This document shows, one piece after another, positions 31,763-43,516 of a stretch of 64,000 bases of DNA. The notes beneath the pieces were generated by a model, which was not told the DNA's origin, made no database searches, and saw only the letters and a list, made by a program, of their open reading frames with translations. A program made the translations under genes and the position numbers. The stretch is from NCBI GenBank assembly GCA_016584305.1, contig JACEEZ010024172.1, positions 245,626-309,625 of the forward strand, in the 5' to 3' direction. Origin of the DNA: Chionoecetes opilio. Its lineage: Eukaryota > Arthropoda > Malacostraca > Decapoda > Majidae. The number at the start of each line of letters is the position of its first letter. Within the stretch, counting starts at the first letter, position 1.

Positions 31763-33153
31763 CACTACCCTCCCGAGTTTCACGCTATGCGAGTTTCGCG
31801 ATCCTCGAGTTTCGTGCCTAGTCCTAAATTCTTACCATCCCGACTTTCGTGCATTATCTCCCCGAGTTTCGCGCTGCTTCGTACACGTATGGGATACGTC
31901 TTCCTACTGCTGGCGTCACGCGCTGCTTCGTACACGTATGGGATACGTCTTCCTACTGCTGGCGCCACGCGCTGCTTCGTACACGTATGGGATACGTCTT
32001 CCTACTGCTGGCGTCACACGTGCTTCGTACACGTATGGGATACGTCTTCCTACTGCTGGCGTCACGCGCTGCTTCGTACACGTATGGGATACGTCTTCCT
32101 ACTGCTGGCTGCCACGCCTGCTTCGTACACGTATGGGATACGTCTTCCTACTGCTGGCGTCACACGTGCTTCGTACACGTATGGGATTACTCTTCCTACT
32201 GCTGGCGTCACGCGCTGCTTCGTACACGTATGGGATACGTCTTCCTACTGCTGGCGTCACACGTGCTTCGTACACGTATGGGATACGTCTTCCTACTGCT
32301 GGCGTCACACGTGCTTCGTACACGTATGGGATACGTCTTCCTACTGCTGGCGTCACGCGCTGCTTCGTACACGTATGGGATACGTCTTCCTACTGCTGGC
32401 GTCACACGTGCTTCGTACACGTATGGGATACGTCTTCCTACTGCTGGCGTCACGCGCTGCTTCGTACACGTATGGAATACGTCTTCCTACTGCTGGCGTC
32501 ACGCGCTGCTTCGTACACGTATGGGATACGTCTTCCTACTGCTGGCGCCACGCGCTGCTTCGTACACGTATGGAATACGTCTTCCTACTGCTGGCGTCAC
32601 GCGCTGCCTTACCACACAGTACACACTACCACTCATCACCGTCGGTGCTAGCCGACACGCAGTGCCGTTGTCAGTGTTGTGTCCTGAACGAGATTGTAGA
32701 TATCAGGGTGATGTCAGGAAATCAAGGAAGTGGCTCGAAAAAAACTTTTTTTTAAGACATCTATTTCCGCTCCGCTCGGGGATCGATAGCAGACGATAGA
32801 TGGCGCTGTTGGCGGCGGCAATCTGCCGAGCCTCAGACGTGGAACAAACATCACACCGTGAGGCCAGATAGTTTATTTGAATGTGTTATGGTATTTGAAA
32901 TACTTGTAACAGGTAAGTACTGAGGTACTGAGTACTGAGGAAGTACTACAACATTCGTCTTGGAAGACCATTAGTATTTTTCTTGGTTTTTTGGGGGAAA
33001 ACGTGAGTTTTATAAGCCTTAAAAAATGGTACTACGCCTCGCACCGGACTAAATAAGCATTTTTACAGGGTTTATAATACCAGAGATTCGCGATCCGCGA
33101 GTTTCGCGCTATGCCTTTGGAATAAAGCAATCGCCAAACTCGGGAGGGTAGTG
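31763..33153. mobile_element. Tc1/pogo-like TIR element with internal satellite
   Basis: CACTACCCTCCCGAGTTTC at 31763 and CTCGGGAGGGTAGTG ending at 33153, flanked by TA on both sides. GAGTTTCGCGCTATGC subterminal repeats occur at both ends. No transposase is seen. Confidence 0.8.
31880..32610 (+). repeat. 49-bp minisatellite inside the TIR element
   Basis: About fifteen units of GCTTCGTACACGTATGGGAT plus ACGTCTTCCTACTGCTGGCG. The unit has no stop in any plus-strand frame, so frames of 237-338 codons arise. I do not regard them as genes. Confidence 0.9.
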
Positions 33154-33206
33154 TACATCTAAATAACCAAAATTCCAAAGCAGCTTAAACCAACGAACTG
33201 ACAAAC

Positions 33207-33460
33207 CGTTTCTCTAATTTGTGGTTCTTGATGAGTGTGATGATCTTAGTGGTGTCCTCGAGGGGCAGCTGGGACGCGACCTGACCCGGGGACAAGGTCA
33301 TGAGGAGCTGCAGGCGTCGGGTGGCCAGGGCAGAGGCGGCTCGGGTCACGGCCAGGTAGGGGGAGGCGAGTAGGCGCTCCACCACGAAGACCACCAGCGC
33401 CCCGGACTGTGAGATGTGAACGCCGGACACCAGGTTGATGATGTGACCTCCGTACTCAGC
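33207..33460 (-). CDS. HTT: HTT exon s, bridge domain
   Basis: Acceptor CCTTCCCAG, donor GAAACG|GTTTGT. It starts in phase 0 and ends in phase 2. It encodes AEYGGHIINLVSGVHISQSG, then ALVVFVVERLLASPYLAVTR and SQLPLEDTTKIITLIKN. Vertebrates have [28 protein letters not shown] and AQLPMEELNRIQEYL. The donor GTTTGT is not optimal. A copy of the acceptor with 22 exon bases lies at 33577-33622. Confidence 0.97.
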
Positions 33461-33570
33461 CTGGGAAGGAGGAATGTCTTACTAGGGTGTGTTTAGTTGC
33501 TAGCATTTCTTCTTCTTCTATTTAACATAATAAAGGACTGCCTGACCAAGAGCAAAATAAAAGATAGACA

Positions 33571-33622
33571 GTAAGAAGGTTAATGATGTGACCTCCATAC
33601 TCAGCCTGGAAAGGAAAAAATG
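33571..33622 (-). repeat. Copy of HTT exon s acceptor in the upstream intron
   Basis: About 46 bp match 33435-33480 with few differences and keep the AG and the first 22 exon bases. Confidence 0.8.
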
Positions 33623-33689
33623 TCTCAATGTCAATCATGGTATCGTGATTCGTCCACATTGGCTCCGGACCTCCCAAAATGTGAAAAAA

Positions 33690-33951
33690 AAACTATTTTG
33701 TTTTTCTTGTCAATTTTGAAGAAAAAAATGACTTATTTATTTTTGGTGTCAATTTTGAGGGTGGTTGTGATTTTTTTAGTTTTTTGATGTTAGATATTCT
33801 TTTGAATTTTTTTATGGGGGGTGGTTGTGATTTTTTTTTTTTTTATGTTGGATATTCTTCTCTTTTTTTCTTTTTAAGGAGCTTTTGATTTTTTTGTTTT
33901 TTGATGTTGGATATTCCTTAAATTATTATTTTTTTTTTTTTTTTAATGTTA

Positions 33952-33992
<41 letters not shown>

Positions 33993-34090
33993 GTTAGATA
34001 TTCTTTTTTTTATGAGGGGGAGGTTGTGATTTTTGTGTTTTTTAATGGTAGATATATATATATATATTTTTTGATGGGGGTTGTTATTTT
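33690..34090 (+). repeat. T-rich degenerate repeat
   Basis: Units near GATTTTTTTGTTTTTTGATG plus TTGGATATTC, with a T run at 33955-33990. Intronic. Confidence 0.8.
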
Positions 34091-34118
34091 GTTTTGTTTT
34101 GTAATGTTATATTATCAC

Positions 34119-34298
34119 CTTGTGTACGTAGTGGCATCGCGCGTGGATGGCCTGGATGAGGAGGGCGGAGGCGGCCTGGGAGCTGTGGATGGACTGCAGC
34201 AGCGTGTGGATGGGCGGCTCCGTGTGCAGCAGAACCACGTCACTGATGTGCTGCACCACCAACCACGTCAGCCACTCCCCCTCCTGCATGTGCCGCAC
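34119..34298 (-). CDS. HTT: HTT exon r, bridge domain
   Basis: 60 codons, phase 0 at both ends. Acceptor TGTGTGTAG, donor CACAAG|GTGATA. It encodes VRHMQEGEWLTWLVVQHISD, then EPPIHTLLQSIHSSQAASAL and LIQAIHARCHYVHK. Vertebrates have EHLTWLIVNHIQDL and [29 protein letters not shown]. Confidence 0.98.
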
Positions 34299-34312
34299 CT
34301 ACACACACAATG

Positions 34313-34436
34313 GACTCAATGAGGTGATATCGGCAAAGAATAAGCATTAGTTGTAAGAAAGACTGGATAAATGTAGATACGGAGACGGGACCACACGAGT
34401 ATAGCTCAGGCCCTGTAAAACACAACTAGGTAAATA

Positions 34437-34489
<53 letters not shown>

Positions 34490-34490
34490 G
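34313..34490 (+). mobile_element. LINE tail fragment and (CA)n
   Basis: GGAGACGGGACCACACGAGT, then ACAACTAGGTAAATACACCC, the LINE end seen also at 55930-56000, followed by (CA)24. Confidence 0.65.
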
Positions 34491-34609
34491 AAGAAACAGA
34501 CAATGAGAGACTACTCACTCGGAAGCAAAGAGAAGGTCGATACACAAGAGGACATACAAAAAAAATTAGGAAAATGGAGATGCCTGAGCAACAAAACGAA
34601 GTACAATTT

Positions 34610-35160
34610 AAACATCTCAGTGCAATACTTAATATAGATTTGCATTGACTAAACTGAGGATACAAAACTATATATAATCCCAGAGAATAAGCACTTAATA
34701 TGACTTTAAACCTAGTGCCCAAACACCTCAATGCAATACCCAATATAGATTTGCATTGACTAAACTGAGGATACAAAACTATATATAATCCCAGAGAATA
34801 AGCACTTAATATGACTTTAAACCTAGTGCCCAAACACCTCAATGCAATACCCAATATAGATTCACATTGACACTCAACTGATACAAATATATATAAATCC
34901 AGAAAAAAACCTTACCACAACCACTTACCACAAATTCAACAAACAAATATGACTTTTTACCTAGCACTCTAAATATATTAATGCAATACCCAATATAGAT
35001 TCGCATTGACTAAACTGAGGATACAAAACTATATATAATCCCAGAGAATAAGCACTTAATATGACTTTAAACCTAGTGCCCAAACACCTCAATGCAATAC
35101 CCAATATAGATTCGCATTGACACTCAACTGATACAAAAATATATAAATCCTGAAAAACAA
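34610..35160 (+). repeat. About 110-bp minisatellite with a copied HTT donor
   Basis: Units contain AACACCTCAATGCAATACCC and ACTGAGGATACAAAACTATA. One unit (34870-34938) includes CACTTACCACAAATTCA, identical over 17 bases to the donor of the exon at 35169. Confidence 0.85.
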
Positions 35161-35168
35161 GCACTTAC

Positions 35169-35262
35169 CACAAATTCAGAAAAGACCAGCAGGCCGCATC
35201 GCCGCATGAACTCGAGGGAGAGGCAGCTGGAGGGTCCCGAGGCCTCACTCACCACCGGACTG
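35169..35262 (-). CDS. HTT: HTT exon q, bridge domain
   Basis: Acceptor TCTACAG (or 3 nt further, TCTACAGCAG), donor TTTGTG|GTAAGT. It ends in phase 0. It encodes SPVVSEASGPSSCLSLEFMR, then RCGLLVFSEFV. Vertebrate huntingtin has REIVRRGALILFCDYVCQN. The two tandem AG sites allow one extra serine. A copy of the donor with about 60 bp of context lies at 34870-34938. Confidence 0.93.
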
Positions 35263-35361
35263 CTGTAGAGGCACACACCAACACTGTCATCAAGCTATGG
35301 TCTCCAATAAGAACATAAGAATATAAGAAAATAAGGAAGCTACAAAAGGCCATGAGACCTA

Positions 35362-37045
35362 CAGAACTTACTACCAAACATAATCTTCACCTCACCTGAA
35401 CAGACTTACTACCAAACATAATCTTCACCTCACTTGAACAGACTTACTACCAGACATAATCCTCCCTCACCTGAACAGACTTACTACCAAACATAATCCT
35501 CACCTCACCTGAACAGACTTACTACCAGACATAATCCTCACCTCACTTGAACAGACTTACTACCAGACATAATCCTCCCCTCACCTGAACAGACTTACTA
35601 CCAAACATAATCCTCACCTCACCTGAACAGACTTACTACCAGACATAATCCTCACCTCACCTGAACAGACTTACTACCAGACATAATCTTCACCTCACCT
35701 GAACAGACTTACTACCAGACATAATCCTCCCCTCACCTGAACAGACTTACTACCAGACATAATCTTCACCTCACTTGAACAGACTTACTACCAGACATAA
35801 TCTTCACCTCACTTGAACAGACTTACTACCAGACATAATCCTCACCTCACCTGAACAGACTTACTACCAGACATAATCTTCACCTCACTTGAACAGACTT
35901 ACTACCAGACATAATCCTCACCTCACTTGAACAGACTTACTACCAGACATAATCCTCACCTCACCTGAACAGACTTACTACCAGACATAATCCTCACCTC
36001 ACCTGAACAGACTTACTACCAGACATAATCCTCCCCTCACCTGAACAGACTTACTACCAGACATAATCCTCACCTCACCTGAACAGACTTACTACCAGAC
36101 ATAATCCTCCCCTCACTTGAACAGACTTACTACCAGACATAATCTTCACCTCACCTGAACAGACTTACTACCAGACATAATCTTCACCTCACTTGAACAG
36201 ACTTACTACCAGACATAATCCTCACCTCACCTGAACAGACTTACTACCAGACATAATCCTCACCTCACCTGAACAGACTTACTACCAGACATAATCCTCC
36301 CCTCACCTGAACAGACTTACTACCAGACATAATTTTCACCTCACTTGAACAGACTTACTACCAGACATAATCTTCACCTCACTTGAACAGACTTACTACC
36401 AGACATAATCCTCACCTCACCTGAACAGACTTACTACCAGACATAATCTTCACCTCACTTGAACAGACTTACTACCAGACATAATCTTCACCTCACTTGA
36501 ACAGACTTACTACCAGACATAATCCTCACCTCACCTGAACAGACTTACTACCAGACATAATCTTCACCTCACTTGAACAGACTTACTACCAGACATAATC
36601 CTCCCCTCACCTGAACAGACTTACTACCAGACATAATTTTCACCTCACTTGAACAGACTTACTACCAGACATAATCTTCACCTCACTTGAACAGACTTAC
36701 TACCAGACATAATCCTCCCCTCACCTGAACAGACTTACTACCAGACATAATCCTCACCTCACTTGAACAGACTTACTACCAGACATAATCCTCACCTCAC
36801 TTGAACAGACTTACTACCAGACATAATCCTCCCCTCACTTGAACAGACTTACTACCAGACATAATCCTCACCTCACTTGAACAGACTTACTACCAGACAT
36901 AATCCTCCCCTCACTTGAACAGACTTACTACCAAAAATAATCCTCACCTCACCTGAACAGACTTACTACCAAACATAATCCTCACCTCACTTGAACAGAC
37001 TTACTACCAGACATAATCCTCACCTCACTTGAACAGACCCAGGTT
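35362..37045 (+). repeat. 38-bp minisatellite, about 44 copies, resembling an HTT donor junction
   Basis: Unit GAACAGACTTACTACCAGAC plus ATAATCCTCACCTCACCT. Reverse-complemented, each unit reads AAGTCTGT...GAG|GTGAGGATTATG. The exon at 37090 ends AAGTCTGTGACGAGTGTGAG with GTGAGGATCATA after it. Confidence 0.9.
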
Positions 37046-37089
37046 TTCGCCTCGTTAAAAAAAAAGACTATACCAGGTATGATCCTCAC

Positions 37090-37306
37090 CTCACACTCGT
37101 CACAGACTTGCGCTGGCAGGTCCTGAGTACTCGGGTCCACAGGTGTTGTGAGGTGAGGTCGAGTGAGGTGAGCAGCTTGCACCACAGCAGGGTGAGGGGA
37201 GGGTACCAGCCCGACACAAAGAGTAGCGCCTCGTTGATCTCCTCCACCAGGTCCACCTCCCTCGTGCAGATGTCCTTGAGGGCGGTGATCACTTCCCTCC
37301 ACTGGT
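37090..37306 (-). CDS. HTT: HTT exon p, bridge domain
   Basis: Acceptor ACCCCTCACAG, donor GTGTGAG|GTGAGG. Two bases complete Asn at entry and the exon ends in phase 2. It encodes QWREVITALKDICTREVDLV, then LLFVSGWYPPLTLLWCKLLT, matching the vertebrate [20 protein letters not shown] stretch. Its donor neighbourhood resembles the unit of the 38-bp array that fills 35360-37040. Confidence 0.93.
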
Positions 37307-37314
37307 CTGTGAGG

Positions 37315-37760
37315 GGTGAGACAGGTTGATGGTAGGGTGTATGTATGTAGGGTATGATGTATGTAGGGTAGGGTAGGATGTAGGGTGGGGTGAGATGTGA
37401 TGATGGTAGGGTGTATGTATGTAGGGTATGATGTATGTAGGGTAGGATGTAGGGTGGGGTGAGATGTGATGATGGTAGGGTGTATGTATGTAGGGTATGA
37501 TGTATGTAGGGTAGTGTAGGATGTAGGATAGGATGTGATGTGTTGATGGTAGGATGTATGTATGTATGTAGGGTAGGGTAGGATGCAGGGTGGTGTGGTG
37601 AGACGGGTTGCTGGTAGGGTGTGTGTATGTAGGATATGGTGTATGTATGTAGGGTAGGGTGGTGAGACATGTTGATGGTAGGGTGTATGTGTGTAGGGTA
37701 GGGTGTGTATGTAGGATATAATGTATGTATGTAGGGTAGGGTGTAGGGTGGGGCGAGACG
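37315..37760 (+). repeat. TAGGGTGTATGTATG minisatellite
   Basis: Irregular units of GGTAGGGTGTATGTATGTAG with ATGATG variants, directly upstream of an HTT acceptor. Confidence 0.9.
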
Positions 37761-37949
37761 GGTTTACAGGTGTTCCGAGGAGTTACAGAGAGTGGACGAA
37801 AAGGCAAGATAAAAGGTGAGACATGACGTTACGTGCCTCAACTTCTTCAATGTTTTCTGTCGGCCAAAAAGCACCTTGATCCTTTCTGTAGCACCTTGAA
37901 CAAACTGATAATCGTAAGGAAAAAACATGCTGAAAAAAACAATACTTAC

Positions 37950-38116
37950 TGGAGAGTGTGAGGTGGAGAAGGGTGAGGAGGAGGTGGTGGGAGAGATGGA
38001 CCAGCATGTGGGGTGAGTGCTGGCCCCCGCCCTCTCCCGCCAGGCCGCTGCTCAGGAGGGCCAGGCGCACACTGCGGATCTCACTCGCACTCACCCGCAC
38101 CACCTCCAGAAGAAAC
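37950..38116 (-). CDS. HTT: HTT exon o, bridge domain
   Basis: Acceptor CCTCCTACAG, donor CTCTCCA|GTAAGT. One base completes Arg at entry and the exon ends in phase 1. It encodes FLLEVVRVSASEIRSVRLAL, then HMLVHLSHHLLLTLLHLTLS. This corresponds to the vertebrate RFLLQLVGILLEDI and CQELGTLLMCLIHIFKSG region. A copy of its acceptor and upstream intron lies near 39348-39433. Confidence 0.92.
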
Positions 38117-38309
38117 CTGTAGGAGGAGGAACACAGAGTTGAGGTTGTGAGTGACTGTGTTGTGGTGGTATTTTGAGTATCTTGATTTCTAATAGAGGAA
38201 TAAATAAAGTAAATAGAGGTAGCAATAGGCATAAATAGAGGTTGTGTTGTGAAAAGTGATATTTTGAGTATCTTCATTACAAACAGAGGAATACCATTAT
38301 GCGAAAGAG

Positions 38310-39062
38310 GCAATGAGGCTGCAACACATTGATAGGGTGTAGTGAAGGTGTAGTGAAGGTGTTACTAAGACATGGAACACATTGATAGGGTGTAGTGAAG
38401 GTGTAGTGAAGGTGTTACTAAGACATGGAACACATTGATAGGGTGTAGTGAAGGTGTAGTGAAGGTGTTACTAAGACATGGAACACATTGATAGGGTGTA
38501 GTGAGGGTGTAGTGAAGGTGTTACTAAGACATGGAACACATTGATAGGGTGTAGTGAGGGTGTAGTGAAGGTGTTACTAAGACATGGAACACATTGATAG
38601 GGTGTAGTGAAGGTGTAGTGAAGGTGTTACTAAGACATGGAACACATTAATAGGGTGTAGTGAGGGTGTAGTGAAGGTGTTACTAAGACATGGAACACAT
38701 TGATAGGGTGTAGTGAGGGTGTAGTGAAGGTGTTACTAAGACATGGAACACATTGATAGGGTGTAGTGAAGGTGTAGTGAAGGTGTTACTAAGACATGCA
38801 ACACATTGATAGGGTGTAGTGAAGGTGTAGTGAAGGTGTTACTAAGACATGGAACACATTGATAGGGTGTAGTGAAGGTGTAGTGAAGGTGTTACTAAGA
38901 CATGCAACACATTGATAGGGTGTAGTGAAGGTGTAGTGAAGGTGTTACTAGACATGGAACACATTGATAGGGTGTAGTGAAGGTGTAGTGAAGGTGTTTA
39001 CTAAGACATGCAACACATTGATAGGGTGTAGTGAAGGTGTAGTGAAGGTGTTACTAAGACAT
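38310..39062 (+). repeat. 53-bp minisatellite abutting a LINE end
   Basis: About fourteen units of GGTGTTACTAAGACATGGAA plus CACATTGATAGGGTGTAGTG and AAGGTGTAGTGAA. The last unit runs into GACATGGAGACAGTGTGTTA, the LINE C-terminus seen at 10060. Confidence 0.9.
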
Positions 39063-39165
39063 GGAGACAGTGTGTTAAAGAGGATCTGGCAGCATTGGGC
39101 ATTGAAGAGGTTGAGGCAATGGCTAGAGATAGTTGGAAGCGTATCATCGGGAAGAAATGATGGTA
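39048..39165 (+). mobile_element. LINE C-terminal fragment
   Basis: GATCTGGCAGCATTGGGCAT and the GAGGTTGAGGCAATGG block, as in 10075-10130. Confidence 0.7.
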
Positions 39166-39224
39166 AACGAACAATGAGCATAGCTTGTTTTTTTTCTCAC
39201 ATCATAAAGTGGTAGTGGAAAAAA

Positions 39225-39440
39225 AAGAAACACAGAGTTGAGATTGTGAATGGCTGTGTTGTGAAAAGTTAATATTTGGGAAGCTTGATTTCAAACAGTG
39301 GAAAATGATGAGGTGAATGAAAATGAAGTGAAATTTGAATAGGTGTGAAGAAGAAACCTGTAGAAGGAAGAACACAGAGCTGAGGTTATGAGTGGTTGTG
39401 TTGTGAAAGGTGATCATTGGAGCATCTTGATTAGAAATAA
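39225..39440 (-). repeat. Copies of HTT exon o acceptor region
   Basis: 39348-39433 matches 38108-38190 (AGAAGAAACCTGTAG, AACACAGAG, TGAGTGGTTGTGTTGTG). A second partial copy starts at 39225. Confidence 0.75.
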
Positions 39441-39634
39441 AGGAAAATGATGAGGTGAATAAAAACGAAGTGAAATTTGAATGTTCCTCTGATGTGAGGA
39501 TATTAGGACAAAGCTTGCTAATGTTTAGGGATTATAGATGTGTTTTGAATGTACTGAAATATTGTTATGGGTGAAATGAAAGAAAGAAGTGGCAAAAGTA
39601 GTTCAATGTTTTAAGGCAGTGAAGGATCACTTAT

Positions 39635-40692
39635 TTAACACCTTCACACCCAGAGCTTTCGTTTGCTAAAATAAAAAGTATGTTGTTAGCCATAAAATTA
39701 CGAAAAGTAACTGAATATACCAAATTATTTAGTCAACAAGGATACTTAACATGTTATATCTATAAAATATTGCTTATATTCACTACAAATCATCAAATGG
39801 AAACAAGATTACAATGGAAACTAAGTTCTGGGTCTCGAGGGGCAAAGACTATTCTATACTGGACTTGGTACTCGTGCCCCGCGCCAACCCGCCCATGACC
39901 AGTGGAGGCCAGTTTTGCGATTCCTGACATTTTCGAACATCACCCCCATTTCCCTTCCTGTGGTTTATCAGTATAAATGATATAATTTTATCTTCGTAAA
40001 TGTTTGTTCTATAATATTATCAAATAAAAAACAGTAAAATACACTAAAGAAATGCCATTATAGGAGTGAAGAAATATGCATTAACTTAATATTCACTTAA
40101 ATTCTTCGCCATTTAATATTTTGCATTAAGACTTTTTACATGCAACATATCAATAGAAGCGGAATTTTATTAGCTTTCCATTGATATATTTCGTTTTCTG
40201 ATAAATGAATTACAATCATGCATAAATTAGCGTTAACTAAATAAATAACATCATCAATTGGGTAATTTTCCCGATTGATGAGGTTATTTATTTAGTTAAT
40301 GCTAATGTATGTATGGTTCTAATTCATTTATCAGAAAACTAAATATATCAATGAAAAGCTAATAAAATTCCGCTTCTATTGATATGTTTCAGGTAAAATG
40401 TTTTCTCGCAAAATATTAAATGGCGAAGAGTTTAAGTGAATATTAAGTTCATGCATATTTCTTCACTCTCTTATAATGGCATTTCTTTAGTGTATTTTAC
40501 AGTTTTTTATTTGATAATATTATAGAACAAACATTTACGAAGATAACGGTATATCATATATACTGATAAACCATAGGAAGGGAAAAGGGAGTGATGTTCG
40601 AAAATATCAGGAATCGCAAAACTGGCCTCCACTGGAAATAGCCCAAAATGAGTAGCAAGTCCAGTATAGAGTAGTCTTTGCAAGGGGTTAAG
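39635..40692 (+). mobile_element. piggyBac-like MITE copy 6, split by a foldback
   Basis: Left part 39635-39845 starts TTAACACCTTCACACCCAGA and stops at TCTCGAGGGG; the right end CAAGGGGTTAA resumes at about 40681. The intervening palindrome is a later insertion. Confidence 0.8.
39846..40681. mobile_element. 830-bp foldback (near-perfect palindrome)
   Basis: CAAAGACTATTCTATACTGG at the left, CCAGTATAGAGTAGTCTTTG at the right, arms of about 400 bp meeting near 40262. A 7-bp CGAGGGG/CAAGGGG direct repeat flanks it, probably a target duplication with one change. No coding sequence. Confidence 0.85.
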
Positions 40693-40819
40693 GTAATTAA
40701 AGCAGTAGTTTTAAAGTATCGTACTCGGCTCAAATTTGAAGAAAAAAAACATAAAAGTGGTAATTATTTTAGATTTTTTCACCTAACTATCTTTGCACTT
40801 AATGCATCAAGAGCCTCAC

Positions 40820-41148
40820 CTTGCCATGGCCACCTGGGGAAGGGTCTCAGGCTGGGTCACATTCAGGGGGTCCCGGAAACTAGCCGAGGCCTCCGTGATG
40901 GGGAGGGGGAGGGAGGCAGGACGCTGGGGCCCCTGGTGCTGGGGTGGGGCTGGGGGGCTGGCTGTGGCTGTGGTGGTGGCTGTGGTGGTGGTGGTGGTGT
41001 CTGTGGTGGAGTCAGTGTGCACGTAGTCCATGCTGAGGCCGAGCTCCTCCAGGCGGGCGAGGATGAGCTCCGAGGTGGAGTGTGTGATGAGGGCGCGGAG
41101 GAGGAGCACTACGCCGCCCACCCATCGCTCCACCCCGAGTGTGGTCTC
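40820..41148 (-). CDS. HTT: HTT exon n, bridge domain
   Basis: 329 nt, starts in phase 0 and ends in phase 2. Acceptor CTTCCACAG, donor ATGGCAAG|GTGAGG. It encodes ETTLGVERWVGGVVLLLRAL, then LILARLEELGLSMDY. A threonine/alanine/proline-rich low-complexity insert follows (about 35 residues, Thr run, coded by a GGT-type repeat), and the exon ends LNVTQPETLPQVAMA. The vertebrate match is [28 protein letters not shown]. The acceptor region recurs twice at 41404-41446 and 41491-41533. Confidence 0.94.
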
Positions 41149-41224
41149 CTGTGGAAGGGGAGGAGGCTTGCAATACACACACAGATAATATGAAAAATAT
41201 ACAGACAAAAATATACAGACAAAA

Positions 41225-41616
41225 GAATACATGCAAAAAAAAAAAAAAAAAAAAAAAAAATACCAACAAAAAAAATAGACAAAAAGAAAATAGACAAAAA
41301 AATACCTGAAAAAATAGAGACAAAATGAAAATAGACAAATAAATACAGGAAAAAAAATACAGACAAAAAAATTGAGACAAATAATACAGAAAAAAAAAAA
41401 AATAAACCATCTCCTGTAGAAGGGAAGGAGGCTTTCAATACAGACAAAAACATAAACATGAAAAGTTAAGAGAAAAGTCCAGTAAATGCTGTGGTCTCCT
41501 GGAGAAGGGGAGGAGGCTTTCAATACAGACAGAGATAAGAAAAAATATATATAAACACAAAAAAATATATATAAAAAAAAAAAAAAAAAAATATACAGAA
41601 AAAAAACACACAAATA

Positions 41617-41620
<4 letters not shown>
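41225..41620 (+). repeat. A-rich repeats with two copies of HTT exon n acceptor
   Basis: Units of AATACAGACAAAAA with poly(A). CCATCTCCTGTAGAAGGGAA (41408) and GTGGTCTCCTGGAGAAGGGG (41493) copy the acceptor and first exon bases of 41148. Confidence 0.8.
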
Positions 41621-42501
<881 letters not shown>

Positions 42502-42656
42502 TACATAAAAAGCTAAGAAAAGTCCCGTAACTGTTGCTTCATGAAGAGGTAAGAGAGTAGTTGTAATCCAAGACTGCAACCAGTCAAGTTAAGATATGAA
42601 GTGAAATCAAAGCAATAAGGAGGTGGGAGGGGAGAGATAAGGGGTGACATAATATA

Positions 42657-43484
42657 CACTCCACCCTCGATTTGACACACTAAATAGGAATTGAAGTGTC
42701 CGTTGCTTGAAAAAGTCCGTTGCTTGGTATTCGTGGGTCGGACGTCATTTTTTTCATACTTACTTAACAGTATTTCATTACATATAAAGTCAATTAAAAT
42801 AAGAAATATAATTATGAATAAGCATTTATGGGTATTAAGAAACGTATTGATATGTATAACCTGGACACTACGCATCATTACAAAACAAAAACATGAAAAA
42901 AGTTGTAGTTTTTGTTTTACTTAGCGTAAACTATATGTAGAGCTGTACAAGGGCTAAGTACAGGACTCAGAAGGCTTCTATTCTGAGTCCGAGGTGGTAT
43001 CCTAACAGACACATTTTTCAAGCAGAAGACTTATTGAATACAGCCAAATTCCCAACATCCGACCTCCAAACATCCGACTTGTCCAAACAACCAACTTTTT
43101 TCACCACCACATTGTGTCTTGTTTTGGCCATTTATTTTACTTAGTTTTTTTAAAGTATTTAGAGAACATTGATTTGTGGTTTATTTATGCATGAATTTTA
43201 CTTTCGCATATACCACTGGATCGGCCTTCAAGAGCTGCATCCTTTATGTTCTATACCATTTTGTCCTTACGTTTATGGTTACTGTGATATCCGAACATCC
43301 GACTATTCCAATTATCCGACCTACCTTCGGTCCCCCCAAGGTCGGATAATTAATACTTAGCTGTAGTCCGCTTATTCAAGTATTAATAATTATAAATAGG
43401 TCCGCTTGTCCGGCAGCAGATGGAGTCAGCCAAATCCGAAACCAGTTAAATTGAGGTTTGTTAAATTGAAGGTCGAGTGTAGTA
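42657..43484. mobile_element. pogo-like TIR element (CCCTCGATTT type), with nested relative
   Basis: ACACTCCACCCTCGATTTGA at the left, AATTGAAGGTCGAGTGT at the right. A second element with CATCCGACCTCCAAACATCC and GGTCGGATAATT ends lies within (about 43045-43350). Confidence 0.65.
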
Positions 43485-43516
43485 TATTATGTTAGTACCT
43501 TTATAGTGGCACTCAC

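Noticed and set aside
31739..32799. Open frames of 237-338 codons on the plus strand
   Set aside because: They are translations of a 49-bp satellite without stops in any forward frame. They lack a conserved domain and sit inside a TIR element.
35362..37045. Possible CRISPR-like array of 38-bp units
   Set aside because: No unique spacers between units, which abut each other and resemble an exon-intron junction.
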